From Bradyrhizobium sp. sGM-13 (GTDB lineage Bacteria; Pseudomonadota; Alphaproteobacteria; Rhizobiales; Xanthobacteraceae), in NCBI RefSeq assembly GCF_018398875.1, contig NZ_JAGWDK010000005.1:310001-374000 (forward strand): a stretch of 64,000 nucleotides of DNA, in the 5' to 3' direction. Shown piece by piece: positions 29,821 through 38,832 of this stretch. The position numbers and the translations under genes are program-made. Position 1 is the first letter of the stretch. Each line of letters opens with the position of its first letter. Below the pieces are notes generated by a model that was given only the letters and a program-made list of their open reading frames with translations, was not told the DNA's origin and did no database searches.

Positions 29821-30198
29821 ATGATGCCCTGGGACGGCGGCAAGGGCGCAATGACGGTAACGAACGGTCTCTACACTATTCATATTGAGATGACGGACGG
29901 CGGCCATGGCCGCGCGCACGGCGTGATCGTACTGCTCGACGGCAAGATCGCCGGCGGTGATTCCTATTTCTATTACACGGGCTCTTACACCGCAGATCGC
30001 GGCAAGTGGCGCGGCGAACTGATCACCAACGAGCACACGAAATCGGTCGGCGCACTGCCGCTATTTGGTGGGCGCGAAGTCACGTGCGGCTTCAGCGGGT
30101 CGTACGCCGCCGATGGCGCGCAAGTGCAGGGGACTGCGCTGGTCGGAAAGACCAGCGTATTGTTCTACGCCAGGCTGAAGCTGCGCTCTCCTTTTTAA
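29821..30198 (+). CDS. GrlR-like small regulatory protein
   Basis: A 125-residue soluble beta-rich protein. NGLYTIHIEMTDG, the run GVIVLLDGKIAGGDSYFYYTG and YARLKLR at the end match the GrlR domain, known from enteropathogenic E. coli as the partner and repressor of the type III secretion activator GrlA. No type III genes are in view, so the role here is unknown; many rhizobia have solitary GrlR-like genes. Start at ATG 29821 (AAGGA six bases upstream), although ATG 29851 is equally possible and begins at the conserved part. Confidence 0.75.
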   Translation: MMPWDGGKGAMTVTNGLYTIHIEMTDGGHGRAHGVIVLLDGKIAGGDSYFYYTGSYTADRGKWRGELITNEHTKSVGALPLFGGREVTCGFSGSYAADGAQVQGTALVGKTSVLFYARLKLRSPF

Positions 30199-30217
30199 AG
30201 AGGCGCAGGTCGTCCAA

Positions 30218-31210
30218 TCAGCCGTGCACGACCGCCTTCGCGATCATGCAGTGAATGCCCTTGGAGCCGTTCACCGTTTGCGTCACGCGCAGATCGGCGG
30301 CGAGGCTGCAGAGCGTGTAGGCATCCTCGCGCGACAGATTGCGCTTCTCACCGAGCAGCACGATCATGTCGCGCAGCGCCCGCACCACACATTGATCGAG
30401 ATCGGGGTCCATCGCCATTGTCATGTAATGGTCAGGCGTTTCCGCGCGGGGATAGGCGAGCCGCAGGTCCTTGCGCAGCGTCAGACGGAAGCGGCCCTGC
30501 AGCGCGGTCTCGATCGCGGTGACGCAGACTTCGCCATCGCCCTGCACACCGTGGCCATCGCCGCAGGAGAACAGCGCGCCCGGCACGAACACCGGCAGAT
30601 ACAGCTTGGCGCCGGCGCCCAGCTCCTTGTTGTCGAGATTGCCACCCATCGCGCGCGGGATCAGCGAGGTGATGCGGCCCCAGGCGGGCGGCGGCGCCAC
30701 GCCCATCACGCCGAAAAACGGCTTGAGCGGCAGATCGAGCCCCCACGGCATCCGTCCCACCATCCCCTCGCGGTCGAGCGGAATGTTCAGGATCCGCGTT
30801 TCGTGAAAATCGTCGGGTAGCGTGCCCGCCAGCGGACGGATCAGATTGTAGCCCCAATCCTGCCGGAGCTGGACGTCGAGAATATCGACCTCCAGCACGT
30901 CGCCGGGCTCGGCCCCTTCCACGGCGACCGGACCGGTGAGAATATGGCCCGGCAGCATCCGCTCGCTTCGCACGTGTATCTCGGCAAGCTCGGGAGGTAC
31001 GTGAAACTTGCTGCGATCAGGCACCACGTCCGGGCCGCCGGTCACGGTGTCGATGGTGACTTCTTCGCCGCTGGCGATGGTCAGGACGGGCTTCAATTTG
31101 GCTTCGAAGAAGCCCCAGTGGCAGGTTTCGGGGCTGGAATGCAGGTGATGATGGGGCATGCGGAGGCTTTTGGTTGCTGCAATGGCGTCGTATGACGCTG
31201 TACCAGACAT
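30218..31210 (-). CDS. Acetamidase/formamidase family protein
   Basis: A 330-residue enzyme of the FmdA/AmdA amidase family, which releases ammonia from short amides. Start at ATG 31210 (MSGTASYDAI), with GGGAAG upstream. Recognisable blocks are HHHLHSSPETCHWGFF near the start, VEGAEPGDVLEVDILDV (about 102-118) and SCGDGHGVQGDGEVC (about 210-224) with the metal-ligand His. It diverges from ydcF with only 15 bp between start codons. Confidence 0.88.
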   Translation of the reverse strand: MSGTASYDAIAATKSLRMPHHHLHSSPETCHWGFFEAKLKPVLTIASGEEVTIDTVTGGPDVVPDRSKFHVPPELAEIHVRSERMLPGHILTGPVAVEGAEPGDVLEVDILDVQLRQDWGYNLIRPLAGTLPDDFHETRILNIPLDREGMVGRMPWGLDLPLKPFFGVMGVAPPPAWGRITSLIPRAMGGNLDNKELGAGAKLYLPVFVPGALFSCGDGHGVQGDGEVCVTAIETALQGRFRLTLRKDLRLAYPRAETPDHYMTMAMDPDLDQCVVRALRDMIVLLGEKRNLSREDAYTLCSLAADLRVTQTVNGSKGIHCMIAKAVVHG

Positions 31211-31225
31211 TATCAGAGGCTTCCC

Positions 31226-32026
31226 TTGTTTTTTGTCCTGTCCAAGACGCTCGGCTTTCTGCTGTTGCCGACGAATCTGCTGATCGGCATAGGCTTCGTC
31301 GGCGCCATCCTGCTGTTCACGCGCTTTGCATCGCTCGGCCGCAAACTGGTGATCGCAGCCGTTCTGCTGCTCGTCATCTGCGGACTGTCGCCGCTCGGGA
31401 ACCTGCTGCTCTATCCGCTGGAGCAACGCTTTCCGCCGTGGGACGGGGCGCGCGGCGGGCCTGACGGCATCATCGTGCTCGGCGCGTCTATCGAAGCCGA
31501 TCTTTCCACTGCGCACGGCACACCGGTGGTGCGCAGCTCACCCGACCGCCTGATCGCGGCTGCCGCGCTGGCACACCGCTACCCGAAGGCGCGCATTGTT
31601 TTCTCCGGCGGCAGTGCGAAACTGATTTCGAACGACGCCAGGGAAGCCGATTTCGCTGGCGCCATCTTCGAAAGCCTCGGCATCGACAAGTCGCGGCTGA
31701 TCATGGAACGGGGTTCCCGCAACACGCAGGAGAATGCGGAATTCTCCAAGCGGCTGCTTGCGCCCAAGGAAGGCGAGCGTTGGCTGTTGGTGACCTCGGC
31801 CTTCCATATGCCGCGATCGATCGGCCTGTTCCGGAAGGCGGGATTTGCGGTCGAACCTTATCCCGTCGACTGGCGGGTCGGCGGATGTGACGATGTATTT
31901 GACTTCACCAATATCGCGATCGATGGACTCGGACGGACCGATGTCGCAGTGCGCGAGTGGATGGGCCTGATCGCTTACCGCGCCACCGGCAAGATCGACG
32001 AGTTGTTGCCGGGCCCGGCAAAGTAG
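31226..32026 (+). CDS. YdcF family (DUF218) membrane protein
   Basis: A 266-residue protein with two membrane helices (about 4-30 and 38-60) and a cytoplasmic or periplasmic DUF218 domain (about 80-255). Signature pieces are GIIVLGASIEAD, RIVFSGGSAKL, ERGSRNTQENAEF (about 158-170) and VTSAFHMPRS (about 186-195). Relatives include ElyC/SanA, linked to envelope integrity. The start is TTG 31226 with AGAGG upstream. It is divergent from the formamidase gene with 15 bp between starts. Confidence 0.88.
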   Translation: MFFVLSKTLGFLLLPTNLLIGIGFVGAILLFTRFASLGRKLVIAAVLLLVICGLSPLGNLLLYPLEQRFPPWDGARGGPDGIIVLGASIEADLSTAHGTPVVRSSPDRLIAAAALAHRYPKARIVFSGGSAKLISNDAREADFAGAIFESLGIDKSRLIMERGSRNTQENAEFSKRLLAPKEGERWLLVTSAFHMPRSIGLFRKAGFAVEPYPVDWRVGGCDDVFDFTNIAIDGLGRTDVAVREWMGLIAYRATGKIDELLPGPAK

Positions 32027-32098
32027 CAGCGGGCAGCCAGCCGGGCTACAATCAAACGACAGGCGCCGGCTAAGCGCGCCGATTTGGGAGTTGACGCC

Positions 32099-32881
32099 AT
32101 GCAACAGCAAACGCCGGAAGCGTTCGATTTCGCCGGCATGGTGGCCGACCTGAACAGTCTGCTACGGCTGAAGACGACTGTGATCGGTATCAAGATGTTT
32201 GCCAGCGTCGAGGAGATGACGGCAATTCCAAAAATCCGGCGTCCCTCGGCGGTGCATACCACCGATCAGATCGTCAGCATGGCTTCGCGGCTCGGCTGGA
32301 CCGTCGGCATCACCGGCGACGATCTGGTCGGCGCGCAATGCCGTGCGGTGATCGGGCTTGCGCCGCAGGACGAGAAGTGGCTCGCGGGGGAAAACTACGT
32401 GGGCGTCTGGCATGGCACCGCCGAGGACGCACGCAAGCGTCAGGAAGCGCTCGACGTTGTGCCCTTCGGCCAGTACCAAGCGATGGCGGTGAGCCCGCTC
32501 ACCAGCGGACGGCTCAATCCGCCGGATATCTGTCTGGTCTACGCCACGCCCGGGCAGATGATCATTCTGATCAACGGCCTGCAATATACCGGTTACAAGA
32601 AATTCGAATGGGGCGTGGTCGGCGAGACCGCCTGCGCGGATTCCTGGGGCAGGGCGCTCAAGACCGGCGAGCCATCGCTCTCGCTGCCGTGCTTTGCCGA
32701 ACGGCGTTATGGCGGCGTGCCTGATGAGGAGATGCTGATCGCGCTCAAGCCGGAGCACCTTGCCAAGGCCATCATAGGCATGAAGCAGCTCGCGAAGAAC
32801 GGCCTGCGCTATCCGATCGCGCCCTATGGGATCCAAGCTGATGTGCGCGCCGGGATGGGCGTGTCCTATCCGAAGAAATAG
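32099..32881 (+). CDS. DUF169 domain protein
   Basis: A 260-residue soluble protein matching DUF169, a fold of unknown function. It has a Cys-Arg pair (GAQCRAV, about 81), the middle segment DICLVYATPGQMIILINGLQY and a Cys (ETACADSWG) that might act together as ligands. It starts at ATG 32099 with GGGAG eight bases upstream. A family C repeat follows seven bases after the stop. Confidence 0.85.
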   Translation: MQQQTPEAFDFAGMVADLNSLLRLKTTVIGIKMFASVEEMTAIPKIRRPSAVHTTDQIVSMASRLGWTVGITGDDLVGAQCRAVIGLAPQDEKWLAGENYVGVWHGTAEDARKRQEALDVVPFGQYQAMAVSPLTSGRLNPPDICLVYATPGQMIILINGLQYTGYKKFEWGVVGETACADSWGRALKTGEPSLSLPCFAERRYGGVPDEEMLIALKPEHLAKAIIGMKQLAKNGLRYPIAPYGIQADVRAGMGVSYPKK

Positions 32882-32887
32882 TCCAGC

Positions 32888-33006
32888 CGTCATTGCGAGG
32901 AGCGAGGCGATGACGCGTCCGCCGTAGCTCAAGGAGCGAAGGCGGAAGCAATCCAGCCTTCCATCGTGGCTCGATTTCTGGATTGCTTCGCTTCGCTCGC
33001 AATGAC
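32888..33006. repeat. Palindromic intergenic repeat, family C copy 1
   Basis: CGTCATTGCGAG (32888-32899) is inverted at 32995-33006, with GAAGCAATCCAG (32945-32956) inverted at 32979-32990. A nested hairpin TCCGCC...GGCGGA (32918-32946) is also present in copy 2. It lies between two genes of the same orientation. Confidence 0.8.
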
Positions 33007-33044
33007 AAAACGGGCCAAATTCGTATCTGTAGGAAATCCCAGTT

Positions 33045-34220
33045 ATGTCTTCGTCGAAATTCGACATCGTCGTCTATGGCGCCACCGGCTTCACCGGTCA
33101 GCTCGTCGCCGAATATCTCGCCGAGCATTACAAAGGTGACGCCAGCCTCAAATGGGCGATGGCCGGCCGCAGCAAGGACAAGCTCGCTGCCGTCCGTGAT
33201 GCGATCGGTGCGCCCAAGGACACGCCGTTGATCGTGGCCGATTCAAGTGATGTGGCATCGCTGAAAGCGATGGTGGAGCAGGCGAAGTCGGTGATTGCGG
33301 GTGTTGGCCCATATCAGTTGTACGGAAGCGATCTGGTTGCCATCTGCGCTGCAACCGGCACCGATTATCTCGACTATTGCGGCGAGCCGATCTGGATGCG
33401 GCAAATGATCGACGCGCACGAGGCGCAGGCGAAAGCGAGCGGAGCGCGGATCATGTTCTCATGTGGCTTCGACTCGCTGCCGTTTGAACTTGGTGCGTTC
33501 TTCGTCCAGACGGAGGCCAAGCGCGTGTTAGGTGGGCCCGCCTCTCGCGTCAAAGGTCGGGTGCGCGATATGCGCGGCACGCTCTCTGGCGGTACTGCCG
33601 CAAGCGCCAAGGCGACGTTCGGCGCTGTCGCCAGGGATCTCAGCCTCATCTCCATCCTGAACGATCCCTTTGCGCTCACACCGGGATTTAGCGGCGTGCG
33701 CCAGCCGCGCGGTAACAAGCCGGCTTACGAAGAAGATCTTCAATCCTGGGCCGCGCCTTTCACGATGGCGTTGATCAACACACGCAACGTTCATCGCTCT
33801 AACATGCTTATGGGATTCCCGTACGGCCGCGAGTTCGTCTACGACGAAATGGTATTGACCGGTCCCGGCGATCGGGGAGAAGCGAACGCGAAGCTTGTAG
33901 TGGCTGCGAATAACGAAAAGACCGGCCCCAACGCACTCAAGCCGGGCGAGGGGCCGTCGAAGGAAGAGCGCGAAAATGGCCGTTACGATTTGCTCTATGT
34001 CGCGACCGCGCCTGATGGACGACAGGTGCGCACGTCCGTGAAAGGCAACTGCGATCCCTACGGCGCGACGGCGAAGATGATCTCCGAATGCGCGATCTGT
34101 CTGTTGCGCGACGCGCCCGATGTGCCGGCCGGCATATGGACGCCGGGTGCAGCAATGCAGCACAAGTTGATCAGGCGGTTGGTTGATCACGCGGGGCTGA
34201 CGTTTGAAGTTGAGAAATAG
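33045..34220 (+). CDS. Saccharopine dehydrogenase-like / enoyl reductase family protein
   Basis: A 391-residue NAD(P)-binding protein. The Rossmann motif is VVYGATGFTGQLVAEYL (about 9-25), and an AGVGPYQLYG segment (about 85-94) follows, the pattern of saccharopine dehydrogenase NADP-binding domains. Closest relatives include the trans-acting enoyl reductases of mycobacterial lipid synthesis and proteins of unknown role in rhizobia. It ends nine bases before a family D repeat and is convergent with the polysaccharide ligase. The substrate cannot be inferred. Confidence 0.85.
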   Translation: MSSSKFDIVVYGATGFTGQLVAEYLAEHYKGDASLKWAMAGRSKDKLAAVRDAIGAPKDTPLIVADSSDVASLKAMVEQAKSVIAGVGPYQLYGSDLVAICAATGTDYLDYCGEPIWMRQMIDAHEAQAKASGARIMFSCGFDSLPFELGAFFVQTEAKRVLGGPASRVKGRVRDMRGTLSGGTAASAKATFGAVARDLSLISILNDPFALTPGFSGVRQPRGNKPAYEEDLQSWAAPFTMALINTRNVHRSNMLMGFPYGREFVYDEMVLTGPGDRGEANAKLVVAANNEKTGPNALKPGEGPSKEERENGRYDLLYVATAPDGRQVRTSVKGNCDPYGATAKMISECAICLLRDAPDVPAGIWTPGAAMQHKLIRRLVDHAGLTFEVEK

Positions 34221-34228
34221 CCGCAGAT

Positions 34229-34317
34229 CGTAGGGTGGGCAAAGCGCAGCGTGCCCACCGTCAATGTGCGGGTGGATAGATGGCGGGCACGGCGCAAGCG
34301 CCTTTGCCCACCCTACG
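34229..34317. repeat. Palindromic intergenic repeat, family D copy 1
   Basis: CGTAGGGTGGGCAAAG (34229-34244) is exactly inverted at 34302-34317. It fills the gap between two convergent genes and contributes the TAG stop (34313-34315) of the ligase gene. Confidence 0.85.
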
Positions 34318-35587
34318 CTGCTACGAGTCGCAATCGCTCCGCCCGCGCCGGATCATGGCCCGCCTTCCAGCGTTCGGCGGCGACGAACATGCCCCACATC
34401 GTTCCCAGCATCATCCAGAAGTGCCGCCAGTGGTCGGTATCGATGATGAAGCTCTCGCCGACCGTGCCGAGGAAGGCTGCGAAGATTGCCAGATAGGCCG
34501 GTTGCCAGGGCGCGCGGACGAAGACATAGCGGAAGCCCGTCAGAACCGTGACGAAGACCAGCGTCGGATAGCAGACGCCGGAGAGCCAACCGCCCGACAT
34601 GAACGCGTTCAGGTACGAATTGTGGGTGTCTTCCGGGAAGTAGCGGGTGAACTGTAGCGGGCCGATGCCGAATGGCAGGCCCAATGCCATTTCTGCGCCG
34701 AGGATGTGCCGGCCGAACCGGCCGAAGCGGCCTTCGTCGTAGCTCTGGTCCAGGCTGGCGCGCTCCTTGAATAGCTGCGCAATCGAATCGAACGACAGCA
34801 GCACCGCAACCAGCGCGGCCGCCAGCACGACGGTAACGAGCGCCATCACGATGATGCGCGAGCGCTGTGACTGCGAGCGGCTGGTCAGCACCATCAATGC
34901 CAGCGTGAAGGCGGATGTAACGATCAGTTGACCCCACGCGGCGCGGGAGAACGAAAGCAGGATTGCTAGCGATATCACGCCGAACGCGATGGCACTGCGG
35001 AGCGACTTGCCGAACTTGTCGGAGACGACGCTTTGCAGCGCGAACAGCCCGGGCAGGATCAGAAACGCGCCGAGCACGTTCGGGTCCTTGAAGGTGCCGC
35101 GGGCGCGGTCATACAGTGTCAGCAGGTCGCGACCGCCGGGGACGAGATTGAAGTAACCCGCGATGCCCGCGAGCGCCGCAATCATCGCGCCGACGATGAG
35201 GCCGCGCCGGAGCATGTCGAGCCGCGCCGCGGTATCCTCGGAGATCACCATCGCGAAGAAGATGACCGTGATCGCCATATACCAGGAGGTCGCAATCCAG
35301 CTCGGCACGTTGGGCCGATCCATTACGGCGGCGGCACTGATGCTGTAGCCGAGGTTGAGCAGGAACAGGAGCAACAGCAGCGGCATGAACACCAGCCGCA
35401 TCCGTGCGCCCGTGGCGAAGAAGATCACCGAGGCAGCAAGCGTCGCCAGCTCATAGGGGCTCGGCTCGATGAAGACGATGGCGATGGACGCGCCCACCAG
35501 CCATACCAGCGCGCGCTGCAGCGCGAGCACGCCGGGCGCGGCTGTTATCGATGGGAGTGATTCCCCGGCTGTCGCCGCATACGCCAT
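34313..35587 (-). CDS. O-antigen ligase / polymerase (Wzy_C) family protein
   Basis: A 424-residue polytopic membrane protein with about 11 helices. The large periplasmic loop near the C-terminal third holds FPEDTHNSYLNAFMSGGWLSG (about 296-316), the Wzy_C motif (HNxYL...GxxG), and the preceding LPFGIGPLQFTRYF. It could polymerise or ligate a polysaccharide. Start at ATG 35587 (earlier TTG/GTG codons in frame are less likely). It is the first gene of the polysaccharide locus and is transcribed the same way as the next two genes. Its stop lies within a repeat arm. Confidence 0.85.
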   Translation of the reverse strand: MAYAATAGESLPSITAAPGVLALQRALVWLVGASIAIVFIEPSPYELATLAASVIFFATGARMRLVFMPLLLLLFLLNLGYSISAAAVMDRPNVPSWIATSWYMAITVIFFAMVISEDTAARLDMLRRGLIVGAMIAALAGIAGYFNLVPGGRDLLTLYDRARGTFKDPNVLGAFLILPGLFALQSVVSDKFGKSLRSAIAFGVISLAILLSFSRAAWGQLIVTSAFTLALMVLTSRSQSQRSRIIVMALVTVVLAAALVAVLLSFDSIAQLFKERASLDQSYDEGRFGRFGRHILGAEMALGLPFGIGPLQFTRYFPEDTHNSYLNAFMSGGWLSGVCYPTLVFVTVLTGFRYVFVRAPWQPAYLAIFAAFLGTVGESFIIDTDHWRHFWMMLGTMWGMFVAAERWKAGHDPARAERLRLVAA

Positions 35588-35630
35588 CACATACTCACGC
35601 AACTCAACAGAACAATTGAACCGCCGCTTC

Positions 35631-35749
35631 CGTCATTGCGAGCAAAGCGACTTGTCCGCCGTAGCTCGACGAGCGAAGGCGGAAGCAATCCATGGCGCCC
35701 AGCGACGATAGATGGATTGCTTCGTCGCTATCGCTCCTCGCAATGACGG
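35631..35749. repeat. Palindromic intergenic repeat, family C copy 2
   Basis: CGTCATTGCGAG (35631-35642) is inverted at about 35736-35747; GAAGCAATCCAT (35682-35693) is inverted around 35712-35723. The internal CCGCCGTAGCTC...GAGCGAAGGCGGA hairpin is shared with copy 1. It separates the ligase and phosphoglycosyltransferase genes. Confidence 0.8.
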
Positions 35750-35765
35750 TTTGCGTGTCCTCAAC

Positions 35766-37304
35766 TCAATACGCGTTCTCGCTCTTGGTCATCAGTGCGA
35801 TCGGCGTCTTGAGCAGGATGTAGAGATCGAACAGCACCGACCAGTTCTCGATGTAATACAGATCGAACTCGACGCGCTTCTGGATCTTCTCGTCGGTGTC
35901 GACTTCGCCGCGCCAGCCGTTGATCTGCGCCCAGCCGGTGATGCCGGGCTTGACGCGGTGGCGCGCGAAATAGCCGTCGACGGCTTCGTCGAACAGCCGA
36001 CTTTGCAACTTGCCTTGCACGGCGTGCGGGCGCGGCCCGACCAGCGACAAGTTGCTCTTGAACACGACGTTAAAGAGCTGCGGCAGTTCGTCGAGGCTGG
36101 TCTTGCGGATGAAGCGCCCGACGCGGGTGACGCGCGGGTCATTCTTGGTCACGACCTTGGAGGCGGTCGGATCGGCCTGATGGTGGTACATCGAGCGAAA
36201 CTTGAAGACATCGATGCGCTCATTGTTGAAGCCGAACCGCTTCTGGCGGAACAGTATCGGCCCGGGGCTGTCGAGCTTCACTGCAATCGCGACCAGACCC
36301 ATCACCGGCAGCGCCAGCAGCAGGATCACGAAGCCGACGACGTGGTCGAACAGCCACTTCATCACCAGGTCCCAGTCGGTGATCGGCGCCTCGAACACGT
36401 CGAGGGTAGGCACCTCGCCGAGATAGGAATAGGAGCGGGGACGGAAGCGCAGTTTATTGGTATGGGCCGAAAGGCGGATATCGACCGGAAGCACCCAGAG
36501 CTTCTTCAACATATCGAGAATGCGCGTCTCGGCCGAAATCGGCAGCGCGAACAGCACGAGGTCGATGCGGGTGCGGCGCGCAAACTCGACGATGTCGTCG
36601 ACCTTGCCGAGCTTGGGACTGCCGGCGCAGGTGTCCATCGCGCGGTCGTCGTTGCGGTCGTCGAACACGCCGAGCACATGGATATCGGAATCGTCCTGCG
36701 TTTTGAGCGCTTGGACGAGTTCCTCGCCGTTCTGGTCCGCGCCCACGATGATGGTGCGGCGATCGAGCCGGCCCTGACGGGCCCAGCGGCGCACCAGCGA
36801 GCGCAGGAACAGGCGCTGCGTGACCAGCGCCGCGAGGCCGCTCACGAAAAACGCCGTAAGCCACAGCCGCGAAATCTCGCTGCCGAGCTTCACGATGAAG
36901 GATGCGCCGATGAACAGCAGGAACACGAACGCCCAGGATGAAATCATCCGCGTCATCTGGCGAAGATGGCCGCGGAATACCTGCACCTGGTAGATATCGG
37001 CGGCCTGGAAGCAGATCACGGCCGTTGCCGCCACGCCGAAGATCGCCGCGAGAAATTCCCAGGAAAAACCGCTGAGAGGCACGACGTAACCAAAATAGAG
37101 CGCAGTGCCGATCGCGCTCAACATCGCGAAATCGATCACGCGAACCACGCCTGCGATCACGATCGGCGAATAGGCGCGGCCAACTTTCTGATTGGTGACG
37201 GCGAGCGCTGCCGGAGACAGCCTGCGGCGCCGTTCGATCTGCGGACGATCGGCGCTGGCGGTCGCCGCGGCATCGAGCATCGAGCGTGCGTTAATCGGTT
37301 CCAC
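35766..37304 (-). CDS. Undecaprenyl-phosphate glycosyl-1-phosphate transferase (WcaJ/HfsE type)
   Basis: A 512-residue initiating enzyme that loads the first sugar phosphate onto undecaprenyl phosphate. The first five helices (about 45-175), a CoA-binding-like domain (about 185-310: [13 protein letters not shown]) and the catalytic C-terminal domain (about 325-512) are in the usual order. Catalytic motifs include [31 protein letters not shown] and LVGPRP. Start at GTG 37304, preceded by GGACG; a longer ATG start at 37334 lies inside a perfect hairpin. The first sugar is probably glucose, but that is by family only. Confidence 0.9.
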   Translation of the reverse strand: MEPINARSMLDAAATASADRPQIERRRRLSPAALAVTNQKVGRAYSPIVIAGVVRVIDFAMLSAIGTALYFGYVVPLSGFSWEFLAAIFGVAATAVICFQAADIYQVQVFRGHLRQMTRMISSWAFVFLLFIGASFIVKLGSEISRLWLTAFFVSGLAALVTQRLFLRSLVRRWARQGRLDRRTIIVGADQNGEELVQALKTQDDSDIHVLGVFDDRNDDRAMDTCAGSPKLGKVDDIVEFARRTRIDLVLFALPISAETRILDMLKKLWVLPVDIRLSAHTNKLRFRPRSYSYLGEVPTLDVFEAPITDWDLVMKWLFDHVVGFVILLLALPVMGLVAIAVKLDSPGPILFRQKRFGFNNERIDVFKFRSMYHHQADPTASKVVTKNDPRVTRVGRFIRKTSLDELPQLFNVVFKSNLSLVGPRPHAVQGKLQSRLFDEAVDGYFARHRVKPGITGWAQINGWRGEVDTDEKIQKRVEFDLYYIENWSVLFDLYILLKTPIALMTKSENAY

Positions 37305-37324
37305 TGGTCCACGTCCGTTCTTGA

Positions 37325-37348
37325 GCGGGCACATAGCAACGTGCCCGC
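37325..37348. promoter_or_regulatory. Perfect hairpin over the alternative start of the phosphoglycosyltransferase
   Basis: GCGGGCAC (37325-37332) pairs with GTGCCCGC (37341-37348) across 8 nt. It covers the ATG at 37334 and lies 21 bp upstream of the chosen GTG, so it would form in the 5' leader of that mRNA. Confidence 0.6.
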
Positions 37349-37419
37349 CGGTGCGGAATTCCCCACACCACGGACTTACGGGACAAATCGGAAGAAACAG
37401 TTACGTCGGTAATTTTCGG

Positions 37420-38553
37420 TTAACGATTGGCAAACGCCTCGCGGTAGCCGGCAACAACGCCCTCGACCATCGCCTTCTGCGAAAAATGCTGGAAGATTCG
37501 TTCGCGCAGCGATTTGGCCCGCTCCTTGGTCGCGGCCGGATCCTTCAGCGCGGCTTCGATAGCATCGGCTATGGCGGCGGCGTTGCTCGGTGCGAACAAG
37601 GCATCGCCATGCGGGCCGAAAATTTCGGGAATGCCGCCGACATTGGCGGCGACCATCGGAATGCCGGCGGCCGCCGCCTCGATCACGACATAGGGCATTG
37701 AGTCTCCGCGGGAGGGAACCACCAGCAGCGAGCCCTTGGAGAAGCCGTAGCGCGCCTTGACGTGGCCGATGAAGCGCACGGCCTCACCGAGGCCGAGCCG
37801 CGCGACCTGGGCTTTGAGGCCTTCGCTTTCCTCGCCGTCGCCTGCGAGCGTCAGCGTCACCGGACGGCCGTCGGCGCGTAGCCGCGCTACCGCATCGATC
37901 AGAAGGTCGGCGCCCTTGATGTGCCGGAACTCGCCGACATAGATCAGGTCGGTGGCGTCCTCCGCCTTGACGACGGGATCGAATTCACTGGCGGTGACGC
38001 CGTTGAACACGCATCGCACCAGCCCCTTCGGCGTGCCGATGGTGCGCTGGTAGGTGTTGCGAGCAAACGCGCTTTCGAACAGGAACAGGTCGGTATCGTT
38101 CATCAGCGCGCGTTCGACACGGGCATAGATGTTGCCCTTCAGCGTCGACAGTGGATAGTGCAGCGAGCCGCCATGCGGGGTGTAGACCCTGATCCTGTCG
38201 CGGGAAGCGGTCCTTATGCGCATGAAGGCGCCGGCCTTGGCGCCGTGACCGTGCAGCACGTCCGGCTTCAGTTGGCGGATCATGCGCCGGAACCGGGCCC
38301 ACACCAGAAGATCGCTCGGAAGCGGCTCGCGGCGAATGGCGGTGCGGTGAACGCCGAGCGCGAGGCGCGGGGCGATTTCCGCCAGCGCCTGCTCGGCGCG
38401 TTCGCCGCCGGTGAGGCTATCGGCGATGATGCCGACGTGATGGCCGCGGTCGACCTGGCCGTTGGCGAGATCGAGGATGTGGCGGAAGATGCCACCGACC
38501 GGCGCGCGCGTTGCGTGCAGAATCCGAAGCGGCTGACCGTCAACGACAGGCAT
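37420..38553 (-). CDS. GT4-type glycosyltransferase
   Basis: A 377-residue GT-B glycosyltransferase of the GT4 family. The N-terminal half has RILHATRAPVGGIFRHILDL (acceptor side) and DVLHGHGAKAGAFMRI; the C-terminal half has YVGEFRHIKGADLLIDAVA and the nucleotide-sugar motif DSMPYVVIEAAAAGIPMVA (about 287-305), where the E-x7-E pair appears as EAAAAGIPMVAANVGGIPE. It starts at ATG 38553 (AAGGCGG upstream); an in-frame TTG at 38610 is unlikely. It lies 70-odd bp upstream of the phosphoglycosyltransferase in the same direction and likely extends the same glycan. Confidence 0.9.
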   Translation of the reverse strand: MPVVDGQPLRILHATRAPVGGIFRHILDLANGQVDRGHHVGIIADSLTGGERAEQALAEIAPRLALGVHRTAIRREPLPSDLLVWARFRRMIRQLKPDVLHGHGAKAGAFMRIRTASRDRIRVYTPHGGSLHYPLSTLKGNIYARVERALMNDTDLFLFESAFARNTYQRTIGTPKGLVRCVFNGVTASEFDPVVKAEDATDLIYVGEFRHIKGADLLIDAVARLRADGRPVTLTLAGDGEESEGLKAQVARLGLGEAVRFIGHVKARYGFSKGSLLVVPSRGDSMPYVVIEAAAAGIPMVAANVGGIPEIFGPHGDALFAPSNAAAIADAIEAALKDPAATKERAKSLRERIFQHFSQKAMVEGVVAGYREAFANR

Positions 38554-38832
38554 CGAGACCGCCTTCAGATGCGACGGGAACCTGCGCGGTCCGGGCCAGG
38601 CAGCCCGCAAGCGTCAGCGCAGCAATCAGATATGGAATAGGGGCGAGCACGCCGCGCATTACATGTATCCTGGAAAAGTATTCAGCGATTAAGGGCTTTG
38701 ATGGTTAACAAAAAATGACTGCGCGCGCGAGGTGCTGCTCGGGCGCGAAGGCAAGTTAACCCAGCGGCAACCATAATGAAGTGTAATCGCCTCTGTCGAG
38801 TGGACCGATAGTTGCGTCCACGGGAGTGTGGG

